Shown: positions 32,201-42,551 of the stretch, in pieces
Position numbering within the stretch: position 1 is the first letter of the stretch
Layout of the letters: the number at the start of each line of letters is the position of its first letter
Assembly (NCBI GenBank): GCA_026545225.1
Contig: CM048849.1
Location: 42,308,336 to 42,372,335 of the forward strand
Direction: 5' to 3'
From: Cornus controversa
Lineage: Eukaryota > Streptophyta > Magnoliopsida > Cornales > Cornaceae
DNA length: 64,000 bases
The notes under the pieces: generated by a model
Database searches by the model: none
Seen by the model: only the letters and a program-made list of their open reading frames with translations
Told to the model about the DNA's origin: nothing
Position numbers and translations under genes: made by a program

Positions 32201-35200
32201 ATTTATTTTATTTTATTATAATAAATTATATGTTAATATAATTTATGTGATTTTTGTATTTTAGTATAATTATCACATGATCTTAAATAGTATCATATTA
32301 TGCATAGATTTTTCAACAATCTTAAGATAATTGAAGTTCTCTGCTTTAATATATGCTATTATTTAAGATAATGATTTTTATATTGATTAGGAAATATTTT
32401 TGAGGTCAGTATTAGTTAAATATTATGTGACATATTTAATAATAGAATATTTGTTTTGTTCAATATGATGTGAAATTATTTGTAATACTTTGATTTCAAT
32501 ATTTGTTAAATGTTGAATAGGCATTGGATTGATTTATAAATTCATTAATGTGAAAATCATATTATTGTATTACATAGTTATTAATATTGTGAATGATATT
32601 TGATATGATTATTTCTCGTTGTTACATTCAAGTGTGATAAATGTTATATAATATGATATTTATCTAATGTTATATTATTGAGTAGTGTTATATTTAAATT
32701 TTGTTATTAGATATCTAGATCAATATTATTATAATGTGACAAATGACAAGTAAATTATAATTATTATTCTTGTCAAGTATAAGGAGAAGTTTTGAGAACT
32801 TCTCTAATAATATTCAAGGCACATGTTGTGCTAGAGGAAAGATTGGGTGCAAGAGGCATATACACCATACTAGAAATTATAAAGACCAATGTGATACACA
32901 TAATAAAGAGAGTTTATCATGTCTAAAATTAACTTGGTAGTCAAATTAGAGGGTGATGAGCCGATATTTCTCATCATATCCACTCTGATAAGAGAATTTT
33001 TATAAAAAATGAAGATTAAATCTTCATGGAAAAATCATCTACTACCAAAATATGGTTGTATTATAAATGACCTTAAGAAGAGAACTCATTTTAATAATGT
33101 GGTCTTACGATTGATTAATGTCTACTAATTTCTAGAAATGATAGATGTGAGCCAAGGATGTGTGAATGATATACCCCGAGCCTATAATAAAGTGAAAATT
33201 TTCTACTTGTGTAATTGAGTAATATGAAAGGACATGTAAATGTTTCAACTTATATGGATTAATTATTGTCCTAATAGTAACTCAAATGTGACTTATATAT
33301 AAAGAAATTAACTAGAGTTTATTTTCACCCATATAAAAGATTGTTGTACCTGTAGCATTAAATCACAATTATATATGTGACTTAGTATATGCACATGAGA
33401 GATGGAAAAAGTATTTTAATACTTTGATAGAAATAATGAAGTTTAGAATTAACTTAGCGATTAAAATAAAATGGTATTGCTAAAATACAATAACCACAGT
33501 CTTAAAATTGCCTTGTTGATATATTCTAGATTACCCAGATTCTGTGGGAGGAAGCTCAACTATCCACAAATTTAATTATTAATTCCTCATTAAGAAATTA
33601 TTAAGACACCATTTGATATATGGAAAGATCCCTATAAATACTTAGAAATGTGGGGGTGTCTAGATAATGTGATAGTATTTAAATCTTAATTTTTTAAAAA
33701 TATTAATGGCACATATCTTTTGCATAATTCGAGAGAATATAGAATGAGGTTTTATTATTTGCAAATTGATTTGAAACAACTGAGGAGGGCTCATAGTTTT
33801 AGATCATGAAAAGAGAGTGTGCAAACTTTAAAAATCTATGTATAGATTGAAACAAAAACTAAAACAATGACATAAGTTAGATGGTTGCATATCAATGAGT
33901 ATGATGCATGCTAAAGATACTCTAGATGGATATATTTTCTAATTATGTTGTTGTAATCTAAACGAAGAGTTGCACACGATTTGATATACAAGCAATCCGA
34001 GAGAATACCAAATGTATTGAGGTGGTTGAGATCCATATTGACATTAAACATTTATCAAGGTATAACCCTGATTTTTAGGGATCTTAAAGACTCTAGGTTC
34101 ACAGGTGGACATATTTTTAATATTAAAGGCGTAGCCATAGAATATAAACTAGTTGCTTTAAATAAAAGTAAAAATGATTAAGAAGTTGTGAAATTTCATA
34201 AAGGATATTCCAAATTGGCTAACACATGTGCCATTGCCTTCAAATGGAAAAATCTCTATAGAGTGTATAAATTAAAGAACAAGCTGTGACCACATATATG
34301 AAAGGTTAAAACAGAGAGCAAGTGACGAAGTCATTGAGGGGAATGGGCTTAAAGTCTAAAACTAATGAGTCACCTTAATGAAACCCTATCTAGTTTACTG
34401 AATATCCCAAGATCTAGATTCAAGGGACAACTGAAATTTTGAGTGTCACACTAGTAGAACTGAGGAAATATTTATCTTATACTTATTCCTGCGATGTTAT
34501 GGGTATCAGGTTAAGCAAATGCTTTTAGTGATTCCTATATCTTGGAATCGAAGTGGAAAATGATAGGATACTCTTAATAGAGAATCCACCTATATGAGTG
34601 TGAAGTGGGTCGCTTCTATGGGAATGAAAGGCTAGGTTCTCTAAAGCATTTATGAAAATCAGGAGTTGCTCCGGGCCGAAATGAACACAATAGTGAGAAC
34701 CAACTTTGTGCAAAAAAGAAACTATATGTGTACTTGGTTTATATGTGTACTAGAGAATATTTACGGCCAAAATTTATCTATCCCAATGCAATGACTTTTC
34801 AATTATACTCTCTCTCTCTTTAGTGTCTATCGAGTCATTTTGCTTTTCAAGCCAATTTCCATTCATGTGGGAGGTTGTTGGAAACTACCTTTGATCAAGC
34901 CATTTTAGGACCAAAATTTGAGTAAGATCCACTGAGATTTTGGACTGGCTCCAGGTTGAAATGTGTTCCTCTTCGAGAGTAGATGATAATAGTATATTTA
35001 CTTGCTTAAATTCTTTTCCGGATGAATGAGAATTGGCTTCCAAAATGTGGTGTTGAACGTGGTTTCCAAGTCTTGCAAATGGATTTATTCCCATATGAAA
35101 TAAGTTCTACATTAGAATCTTATTAAACACTTTATTTGTATATATATAGAAGTGTGAAATAAGGAGTCACAACCCAAGTGGTGTATTAGGTATATACATG

Positions 35201-38200
35201 TTCCTTGTTGGGCTTGGCCCAAACCAATCCACACATGTGCCAGGTTCAATCCGACCCTGGACCTGAGCCTCTCTCTTTAAACTAATATTTTTTTATTTAA
35301 AAGGTCTTAGTGGTGTGTTTGGTTAATTCAAATGGACTTGTGGTGTGGGGCACAGAAATAATGTATCGCATGTGGGGAACTGAAATAATATTTAGTATTA
35401 AATGCATTTAGTATTCTCTCGGATTAACTAGAGTTTATTTGCACCCATACAAAAGAGTGTTGTACCTTTTCACCTATACAAAAGGATGAATAAAGTATTT
35501 TAATACTTTGATAGAAATTGCACAAAATAATGTGAAGCAAAGTTTGAAAATGAGGTTGAGAATTAATCATCTTAGCGATTAAAATAAAATGATGTTGCTA
35601 AAATGCAAGAATCATAGTCTCCAAAATGTTTTTTTATAAATTCTGGATTATCTAGGTTTGTTGATAAATTCTGAATTACCTAGAATCTGTGGGGGGAAGC
35701 TCAACTATTCTCAAATAATTATTCATTCCTCATTAAGAAAATTATAAAGACACAATTTGACATATGGAAAGATCTAAAATCTTCTTATAAATACTTAGAA
35801 ATGTGGGGGTGTCTAGATAATGTGACGGTATTTAAATCCTAAAAATATTAGGATATTAATGGAACATATCTTGTGCATAATTCAAGAGAACATAGATAGA
35901 GGTTCTATTAATAGGAAATTGATTTAGAATAACCGAGGAGGGTTTATAGTTTCAGATCATGAAAAGAGAGTGTGCAAACTTGAAAAATCTGTGTAGATTG
36001 AAACAAACACTAAAATAATGACATAGATTAGATGGTTGCATATCAGTGAGTATGATGCATATTAAAGATACTCTGGATGGATATGTTTTCTAACAAATTG
36101 CACACGATTTGTATACGAGCAATCCAAGAAAATAATATTATTTTATTAAAAAGGGCTTAGTGGTGTATTTGGTTAATTCAAATGGACTTGTGGTGTACGG
36201 TTCGTTGGGAAGAAAGCCCTTATGTGCACCCCAAAGAGTTACATGGGTGGTTGTTAAAAGGTAGTTGGGGTTAGTTGTTTGATTTAAATTTAACAAGTGC
36301 ACCCCATCAGGTTGTTAAAAGGTAGTTGAGATTATTTGTTTGAATTAAATTAAACAAGTGCACCCCATGTCCCTTAGCCTGAATGAACATGTCTAATACC
36401 TATTCGGTTTGAACCAAAGAGGTGTAACCACATCTATAAATAATGAGGCATCATTTAAAAAATTCATTCATTCAACGTGAAAGTCTTTTCTCCTCTCCAA
36501 TGAACCCAAGTGGGCTCAAACCATATGAACCCAAGTCAAGTTGGTTCAAGCCACATGGTTAGCCATGCCACATAGATTCAAGCCCAGTGGTCCAAATTGA
36601 TTTTATTTCAATTTTAACTTCATTTTTAGTTCGATTTGAGTCAAAGAGAGAGTATTACACAGATGTTGGTTCGCCGATTCAATTAATTTTGAGTGGTGGT
36701 ACTAATTGAAGAAAGATCATTGTATCCTAGGAGACAAACGCCATGGAGTCCGTACAAGTCCACGTGGGACATCAATTGTCTTAAGGAGATAGTATTAAAT
36801 ACTACCTCGTTCTAATTTGAGGTTTTTTTTGTATTTATTTTATTTTATTATAAAAAATTATATGTTAATATAATTTATGTGATTATGGTATGTTAGTATA
36901 ATAATCACATGATCTAAATAGTATCATCTTATGCATAGATTTTTCAATATGTGTTGCTTAAGTGGATAACAAAGACTAAGAATAATGGTTTTTAAATCTA
37001 ATAGTCTAACCCAAAATATTATCAGAACAATTTGTTGCTTAAGTGGATAACAAAGACCAACGACAATGATTCTTAGACCTAATAATCTAAAAATGCTAGC
37101 AGAATTTTTTTTATTTCATTATTAGATAAGGTATAAACTTCGAATTTATCCCATGGATAAATTTTCGTTAGCATCTTCAATTAGACTATTCGGTTCATGC
37201 CACATTTTCGCTTCCCAGGAAAAACCATCTTCAATAATTGACGACTAATGCAAAAGCAAGAAAATGCTTTGAAACGAATACTCTAGTATAGAATTTGACA
37301 TTGAAAAAGACAGTTACTAAAAATGAACAGCAGTTCCACTAGTCACCTTTGTCAACTTACAAATGGTTTTATAGTTTATGTATATATTTGTAATTTCGTA
37401 TGTGACAGGGCACAATTTTAAAGTCAAAGCATTCATCTATATGTAATTATGTGTATAGAGTATATAGACACACGCATAAAAACACACACATATGCATACA
37501 CATAAAAACACACAAGTTGCTCTCACAACAACTTAAATTCAGGACCTGCCATTTAATTGAATGTTTTCACTCATATTTTAATTATTAGTTTGGATTAAAA
37601 TCAAATTCAGATCAAAATTTGATCATTGACAGGTGTATGTGTGAGACATACCGTTAGATAAATTGTGGATGCGATCATGAATGTCCAATAACAACCGAGA
37701 TGGGCATCAGCAACATATGCACCCAAGATCGGAGTTAACCAAAAAGTACCAGTCCAATTGGTGACATTGTTTGCTGCAGTGACTGTGCCCTGATGAAGCT
37801 TCTTTGTCAAATAAACGATCAGATTTGCTGATATACCAGAAAAACACATGCGCTCAAACACTTCATACACTGCATAAAAACACCCAAAGTCAGAAAAGGA
37901 ATAAAAAAAGGTTAAAAGTGTATACTTGTATCATTCATACATATAAATTGCATGGTACAAAATATCGGTGCAACAGAAAAATTGGACTGGACTAATTGGT
38001 TTGGTTGTTTTTTTTTATTGCTCGGTTCAATCTGATTCTGGTTCCATTTCATGATTAGGCTATGTTTTAGAGTCCTTTAGAATTGAATCGAATGAAACTG
38101 TTTAGTATATATATATATATATATATATAAAATATTATTTCGAGACTCTTCATAAGTATTATTTTTTGTCATCTTTTTAATTAGAGTCTTGAGTCTAATC

Positions 38201-39660
38201 AACTGAAAAAGAGTGTTTAGAAAAAGATCACGTTAAATCTGAATGCGCAAAATGATTAAATGCGGTCTACAAATACTTCCATGTTCTATAAGATATTCTA
38301 TAAGGTTAATTGTTGTGACCTAAAGAATCTGGTCTTTTTCATACGAAAAATCTTTGAAAAATGGCTTCCCAACTAATTAAATTATGTAATGATAACCACA
38401 GAATTCAATGGAAAAAGGTCATTAATTTGAGGTTTCAACCTATTCAAGAAAATAAGTACGTACAACTATTAGAATATCCCAAGACTTATTAATCTACTAG
38501 GCCCATGCATGCCCCATGAATCTCTTTTTATATAGGCATGAATTCCAATAATGAATACTCTTTTTCTTCGTCTCACTCATTTTTCTTACAGAAAACAAAA
38601 AGACATTCACTATAATATATTTATCCTATATGAATAATTGAATATCATTTTAATATAACCTCGAATTGTATAATATATTCACATTCTTTAAATTACCGGC
38701 AAAATACACACACATATATATAATATTATTCTACTGTGGTTTTGTTTCCTTTGTTTCCCTAGCTTTGTTTGGTTGTTTAGTTTAGTTTCTGCTGTGGTTC
38801 TGTCTCCTTGTGCCTCATAAACTAGCCTTCTACTTGTGTTTCGTTATACAAAATTATTTTACCTTAAGTGCTTAAAACTTTTATTTGTTACTCTCTTGCA
38901 TAATTAATTATTTCAATTGATTTTTTTTATCCAGTGTTGAAAATATTCCTTCATCTATGTCTCAATCAATTTACAGAAGGTGGATATAATTAATATTATT
39001 ATTGTTGAAAATATTCCTTCATCTATGTCTCAATCAATTTACAGAAGGTGGATATAATTAATATTATTATTTTTGGTCAATAAATTACTAACAAAAAGAT
39101 GCCATTTTAATTACTGTTTAATTATTTAGTGAGAATTATGAATAGTAATTTAGAGGTGATTTAGTAGTTTAGTTCGTAGCTGGATTCTAACATGGAAGAT
39201 GCAAAACTATAATTTATTTTAATTTAGTCTTAAGTTGCTTAGCGAATAATAACTCCATGTTTTTTTGCCTTTTTGGAGCTTTCTTTCCATAGAGACATGA
39301 AAAGAAAAAATTGTCTGTTATGTTAACTATATGTATTGTCTAATGATATATATCAAAGGTTAATTATATAACCCATGATCAATTAAGCATTGTCGACAGT
39401 GAAAAGTGATCGAAAACTTATTTAAAACTATATATATATATTTCAGCCAATATTCATGATTTATCCTTTTAAAGGACAAGTGCCCTATACAGATATTTCA
39501 GGCAATTGTTAAACCATGAAGCAAAAGCTTCACAGCAGGCAACTGTTGCATGTTTCATAGAGATGGAGGCCTTATAAGTACGAGTGCCCCAAAAGGTGTG
39601 GCAGGGTGACCTTCATTATAGGACTCAGTTCCTAAAAGATAAGAGAGAGAATGATAATTA

Positions 39661-39702
<42 letters not shown>

Positions 39703-39819
39703 ACCAACAATATAGGAACAAGCAGTCCATCCACCTCTCTTGGATCGAAGGACTGGGTTGCCTTTCAGATCCACAGTCCCATCCTTTGTGTACTCACCAA
39801 CACCTTCTTTCACAGCCAT
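24798..39819 (-). CDS. NPF (NRT1/PTR family) transporter, NPF5.2/PTR3-like, four exons
   Basis: Exons on minus: 39819-39705 (115 nt), 37869-37652 (218), 26797-26229 (569) and 25638-24798 (841). All introns are GT-AG. The CDS is 1,743 nt, 580 residues plus TAA, the usual family length and exon layout, including the typical 218-nt exon 2. NPF proteins are proton-coupled transporters of nitrate, peptides or hormones with twelve membrane segments. Visible family marks are the proton-coupling E-x-x-E-R motif (E41, E44, R45), GGTKPNISTMGADQFDDF near 161-178, FFNWWMFS, RMGIG and FYDQAPESMKSLGTSYS. The ATG is the first in frame and lies in a good context before the conserved YTKDGTVDLKGNP. Intron 2 is 10,854 bp and contains a Copia element; intron 1 is 1,835 bp and intron 3 is 590 bp. 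No stop or frameshift is seen, so the coding part looks functional. The subgroup and substrate are inferred from overall resemblance. Confidence 0.93.
25958..26070. mobile_element. MITE in NPF intron 3
   Basis: About 110 bp with inverted ends TTGGATCCTCTCCTGTG and CACAAGAGAGGATCCTAA. A related degenerate copy (GTGTACATGAACTCGGAT with CAGTCCAAAGTGAA) lies just beside it at 25830-25930. It is non-coding and does not touch the splice sites. Confidence 0.65.
26229..26797 (-). CDS. NPF gene exon 3
   Basis: The acceptor is CTGCAG before GGTATG and the donor is CTAAG before GTTTGT. It encodes residues 112-301, with GGTKPNISTMGADQFDDF and the cytosolic loop containing GTPFYRHKVP. The 37652 donor and this acceptor join a complete codon. 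Confidence 0.93.
26798..28500. other. NPF intron 2, 5'-most non-element part on plus coordinates
   Basis: AT-rich intron sequence with the old repeat words TTGAATTTTAAG and ACTTATAAAAAATAAAGGGTAAA (tandem-like at 27725-27830). No gene is seen. Confidence 0.4.
28500..28622 (-). mobile_element. TRIM/LTR internal-region remnant with two primer sites
   Basis: GCTCTGATATCATTTGTAACG at 28504 and GCTCTGATACCATTTGTAACG at 28596 are, on minus, LTR ends followed by TGGTATCAGAGC-type initiator tRNA-Met primer sites. The same double arrangement occurs at 40165-40265 in the NPF promoter, so both come from one family. Confidence 0.55.
28742..28892. repeat. Tandem repeat flanking the Copia element, left side
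   Basis: Two units of about 75-80 bp contain AATAATTTTTAGACCTAA and GCTTAAGTGGATAACAAA. The same units recur at 36950-37105 on the far side of the Copia element, so the element inserted into a pre-existing array. Confidence 0.7.
30022..30591 (+). mobile_element. TRIM (miniature terminal-repeat retrotransposon), part of a tandem array
   Basis: Two 250-bp direct repeats (30022-30271 and 30342-30591) begin T(A/G)TAGTAACCCTTGTGG and end TATTACA. The 70-bp interior holds only a primer site, TGGTATTAGAGCC (30274-30286), and a purine tract, ATAGGGGGGTGGAT, before the second repeat. The first repeat is itself preceded by a similar purine tract (30009-30021), so a further unit once stood to the left. 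There is no coding capacity, as expected of TRIMs, which depend on other elements' enzymes. Confidence 0.88.
31243..31370. repeat. Short tandem repeats of TAGTCTTTCATTT
   Basis: Four to five units of about 30-40 bp with (TA/CA)GTCTTTCATTT and a following TCGCACTTTA or GCGCATTTA. This lies in the nested insertion. Confidence 0.75.
32319..34875 (+). pseudogene. Copia gag-pol remnants in NPF intron 2
   Basis: Short homologous islands remain. At about 33590-33660 the frame reads TPFDIWKDP then YLEMWGCL, the integrase C-terminal part of Copia. At 34060-34160 it reads RDLKDSRFTGGHIFNIKGVAIEYKL, the RNase H region near the end of Copia pol. Stops and frameshifts occur every few dozen codons. The order integrase to RNase H is the Copia order. 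Confidence 0.65.
34876..36949 (+). repeat. 3' LTR of the intronic Copia element, rearranged
   Basis: This matches the 5' LTR at 34876-35400 and 36130-36949. The part from about 35405 to 36125 instead resembles the element's interior at 33305-33990 (shared TTTTAATACTTTGATAGAAAT, CTTAGCGATTAAAATAAAATG, CTTAGAAATGTGGGGGTGTC). A pol segment was therefore copied into the LTR. Confidence 0.75.
36950..37105. repeat. Tandem repeat flanking the Copia element, right side
   Basis: Two units with GTTGCTTAAGTGGATAACAAAGAC and CTAATAGTCTAAC-type words, matching 28742-28892. Confidence 0.7.
37652..37869 (-). CDS. NPF gene exon 2
   Basis: 218 nt, residues 39-111. The acceptor is TTATGCAG before TGTATGAAG and the donor is CTAACG before GTATGT. 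It contains VYEVFERM, the E-x-x-E-R proton site, plus TKKLHQGTVTAANNVTNWTG and a membrane segment. Confidence 0.93.
38935..39070. repeat. 68-bp tandem duplication in NPF intron 1
   Basis: TGTTGAAAATATTCCTTC starts at 38935 and again at 39003. The two copies are essentially identical through GATATAATTAATATTATTAT, so the duplication is recent. Confidence 0.93.
39664..39700. repeat. (AG)n microsatellite abutting the NPF intron 1 donor
   Basis: 37 bases of GA/AG on plus, so CT on the transcribed strand. It begins at the fifth base of the intron, after GTAA. Confidence 0.97.
39705..39819 (-). CDS. NPF gene exon 1
   Basis: 115 nt, residues 1-38, starting MAVKEGVGEYTKDGTVDL and ending WTACSYIV plus one base. 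The donor GTAACT runs straight into a 37-base CT repeat (AG on plus, 39664-39700). Confidence 0.93.
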
Positions 39820-40760
39820 GAGTGACTTTGCAATAATATCCAGCTCTTTTCTATCACCAGCAATTTTTTTTTTGGTACAATATTTCTTACTAGCAAGTTT
39901 GTTTGAGGCTAACTCTTTAATTTATAGAATTGAGATTTACCTTTTTAACCATCAAAGCTGGTACAATTACCAAAATGCCATGCAACCATCTTTACGACCA
40001 TGATTGAATTGAGTGACAAATGCCATTTGGACCATTGGTACAAGTGTGCGAATGAAATTTTTCACAGCCAAATAGTTGTGCTCGAGTTAGTCCCCTCTTC
40101 CTCTTTCCACACATAGGCGATGTCATAGTCCCCCTCTCTCTGGCCAGTCAGCCTCCATAGGGATCTCTAGTCAGGTCCCGCTCTGATAACATTTGTAACG
40201 ACTCACTGTTCAACGTCCCCTTCATCTCCGACAAGATTCAGCTCTGATACTATTTGTAACGATTCATTCCACCACATGGTATGATATTGTCCTGAACCAA
40301 ATTCGAACGATTTTGCTCTTGAGTTTTACCTTAAAATACCTCATACCAATTGGAGATTGTATCATATAGATATAACACATCCTTTTTTCATACCCAGGCA
40401 ATGTGGGATGTCACAATAGAAGTGCTTTTTGGCAAATAACGATATTAGCCTTGCCAAATTGAGTATTAAAAGACATATTTTTGTGCTTTATAGTTTTCTA
40501 ATCTGGATTATGTTGGAGGGATCAAACATTGTTTATACAAAAGAATGCGTAATCGATCTTATGTCTCAGCAACTCTAAATCACATTCCCATATGAGTTGG
40601 ATAGTCAACATGTGGGGGTATGATCACAATAAAATGAGTGACGAATATTAAAAATAATAAATAACTTTTTCCTCCAAAACATATTAAAAAGTGATATTTA
40701 GCCAAAATCTTCCGCGGATGACTTTGTATCCCTAAAATGCATTGTGGTGGGATTTGCTTT
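39820..40760 (-). promoter_or_regulatory. Upstream region of the NPF gene
   Basis: This is the sequence upstream of the ATG at 39819, conserved with 1-1370 of the duplicate locus. Conserved blocks such as AGCAAGTTTGTTTGAGGC, ATGATTGAATTGAG and CAACATGTGGGG are the best candidates for shared control elements. No sure TATA box can be chosen. Confidence 0.6.
40165..40415 (-). mobile_element. TRIM LTR remnant in the NPF promoter
   Basis: The strings CACATGGTATGATATTGTCC, TTTTGCTCTTGAGTTTTACC, CCTCATACCA and CATACCCAGGCAATGTGGGA match the reverse strand of the 250-bp TRIM LTR at 30022-30271. Two tRNA-Met primer-site motifs (40170 and 40251) precede it. It lies 350-600 bp upstream of the ATG and is absent at the matching place in promoter copy A. 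Confidence 0.75.
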
Positions 40761-42551
40761 GGGTCCCAACACATGCGTCCTATGGATGCAAAATCTTTGG
40801 CCGAAGACTTCTGCTTAAGTCCTTTATTACAATATGGTAGAAGTGACATAAGATTAATATGACACACATCATTAATAATTATATATGAAAAGAAAAGAAA
40901 GAACAATTGCTTAAATGTTTATTTTTAAGTGTGTCAATTTGATACCAAATGTATGATCTCCTACACTAACAAGTTGCTGGCACATATAAGGGAGATGTTT
41001 TTACTTGTCTAGACGCATTTTGAAACCATGAGTGTCGAGAGCTGCAAAGCGGACAATATCTCATAAGTCTATGAGGGTATTTATGTAATATCTATGAGTG
41101 TGTGAGTGACGAGCGTGTGTGTGTGATCCATTATTTGAACAGATTCGCGTTAGTTTTGGATAGAGGTGTCAGAATTCAAGTTTAACATGAACTCAGTATA
41201 AATCATTGTTGTCACTTATGGTACTATTTTTCACAAAACATGCATCAATTGCCCTCCCCCCCCCCCCCTCCCCAACTCTCGATGGTCCTTTGGCACCATC
41301 GGGTATGGAAAAATTAATTCATCTGTCCTTCGTTGCAAACAAATTTTCTGGATGGCCTCTCTATGAAAATTTTCAACTTTGGATTAACCTTCGATTCTCT
41401 TTCAACAAATCCCAAATGCATGTTCCCTGTATTTATCCTCAGATGAATCGCACTTTTACATATTCTTTACATTTGGTTTCTCTTGACCCATTTGGTAATC
41501 CATAAAAGAAAAATATTGATTCCATGTTGCCCCTCCGGATAAATAGATCTTGTGGCCTGGGCATTACACCGGAGAGCAAAAAATGGAGCTAACTATCAAC
41601 AAAATCACTCTCTCTTCCACAGTTTACATTTAAACTAAGATCATTCACTTGAGTATATCATTTAAACCAAACCTCAGCTCCTTATATATAGGTGACACAA
41701 ATTTTACATATAACACAATATTAGGATTAATGTTCATGTGTCAAACTCTTAATTGCCTTAACTATCACCAAAGTGGCAGCCACGTGGTGCCATTTTTGGG
41801 TGTCAAAACTGCTCCCCAATTTCAAATGTCTTATGGCTGATCAAGCCAATAAAATTTTTGAAATTTAAAATATACATTGGAAGAAATTTTTCATAACCAT
41901 AGCTGATTGAACTATGGCTTTGAATGAAATGATAAACAAAAGGGCTCCAAGAAACTTATTAACTTCATTTATTTTGGACCACCATTCAGGTAATCTTTAT
42001 TCCCAATCAGCCATACTACATTGGCTTATCACGATCTTTCATTCTTCCTTTAAAGCTAGCTAATAATGATTCTTGTTCAACTTGCCAAAAAGTTGGTTAA
42101 CAACCATCGACTATCTATATACTTAAGATTAATTCCATTTTTAAAATTTATCATAGTATGGTTGTGATCGACGGAGATTAAATTATTATGCAATGTCAAG
42201 TTGGCCGATCGGACTACTACCAGAATGGTATTGTTCCAACATACTTGAATTTCTTCATCAATAAACCAATGAATTTCGATCCTCAACCGATATATGTCTT
42301 TGGTCACTTCTTTCAAGTTAGCATTAACCAAGTTTCTTTTCACACTGGACGATGCTAGTTTCTTATATGAAAATTTTCATTACGCCCTATGGCATCAGCC
42401 ACATAAATCTTTGTATTGGATGACTGATTGATGTTCTTCCAAGAGGCTAACTTTGTCTCCATCCCACCTTGTTCCCCCTAAGGTCCGGAGGTTATGTGGA
42501 GGACGAAATTTTTATTTTCTAAGCAAATACATGGCTGAGTAAATCACATTG
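40761..42551. other. Intergenic region, no supported gene
   Basis: It contains a C-run at about 41255-41270 and several short frames (41206-41505 plus, 42077-42343 minus) without recognisable domains. It lies between the NPF promoter and the chromovirus. Confidence 0.4.

Larger units (their letters stand above)
28893..32318 (+). repeat. 5' LTR of the intronic Copia element, split by an insertion
   Basis: Homology to the 3' LTR covers 28893-29801 and 32058-32318. Shared strings include TTTTCCGGATGAATGAGAA, GGAGTCACAACCCAAGTGG, GGTCCAAATTGATTTTATTT and GTATTTATTTTATTTTATTATA. A (TA)n microsatellite at 29169-29212 lies inside. Confidence 0.75.
28893..36949 (+). mobile_element. Degenerate Copia LTR retrotransposon in NPF intron 2
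   Basis: The two LTRs start TGTTGGAAACTA (28893 and 34876) and end TTTTTCAACA (32318) and TTTTTCAATA (36949). The 3' LTR is preceded by the purine tract TGTGGGAGGT. Between them are decayed gag-pol pieces on plus. The 5' LTR is enlarged by a 2,256-bp insertion (29802-32057), and the 3' LTR by a copied piece of the element's own interior (about 35405-36125). It is antisense to the NPF gene and explains about three quarters of intron 2. Confidence 0.8.
37870..39704. other. NPF intron 1
   Basis: AT-rich intron of 1,835 bp with a (TA)n stretch near 38107-38130 and a two-copy 68-bp repeat. No gene is seen inside. Confidence 0.8.

Noticed and set aside
41206..41505. 99-codon plus frame after a C-run
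   Set aside because: No recognisable family, start next to low-complexity sequence, no splice support.
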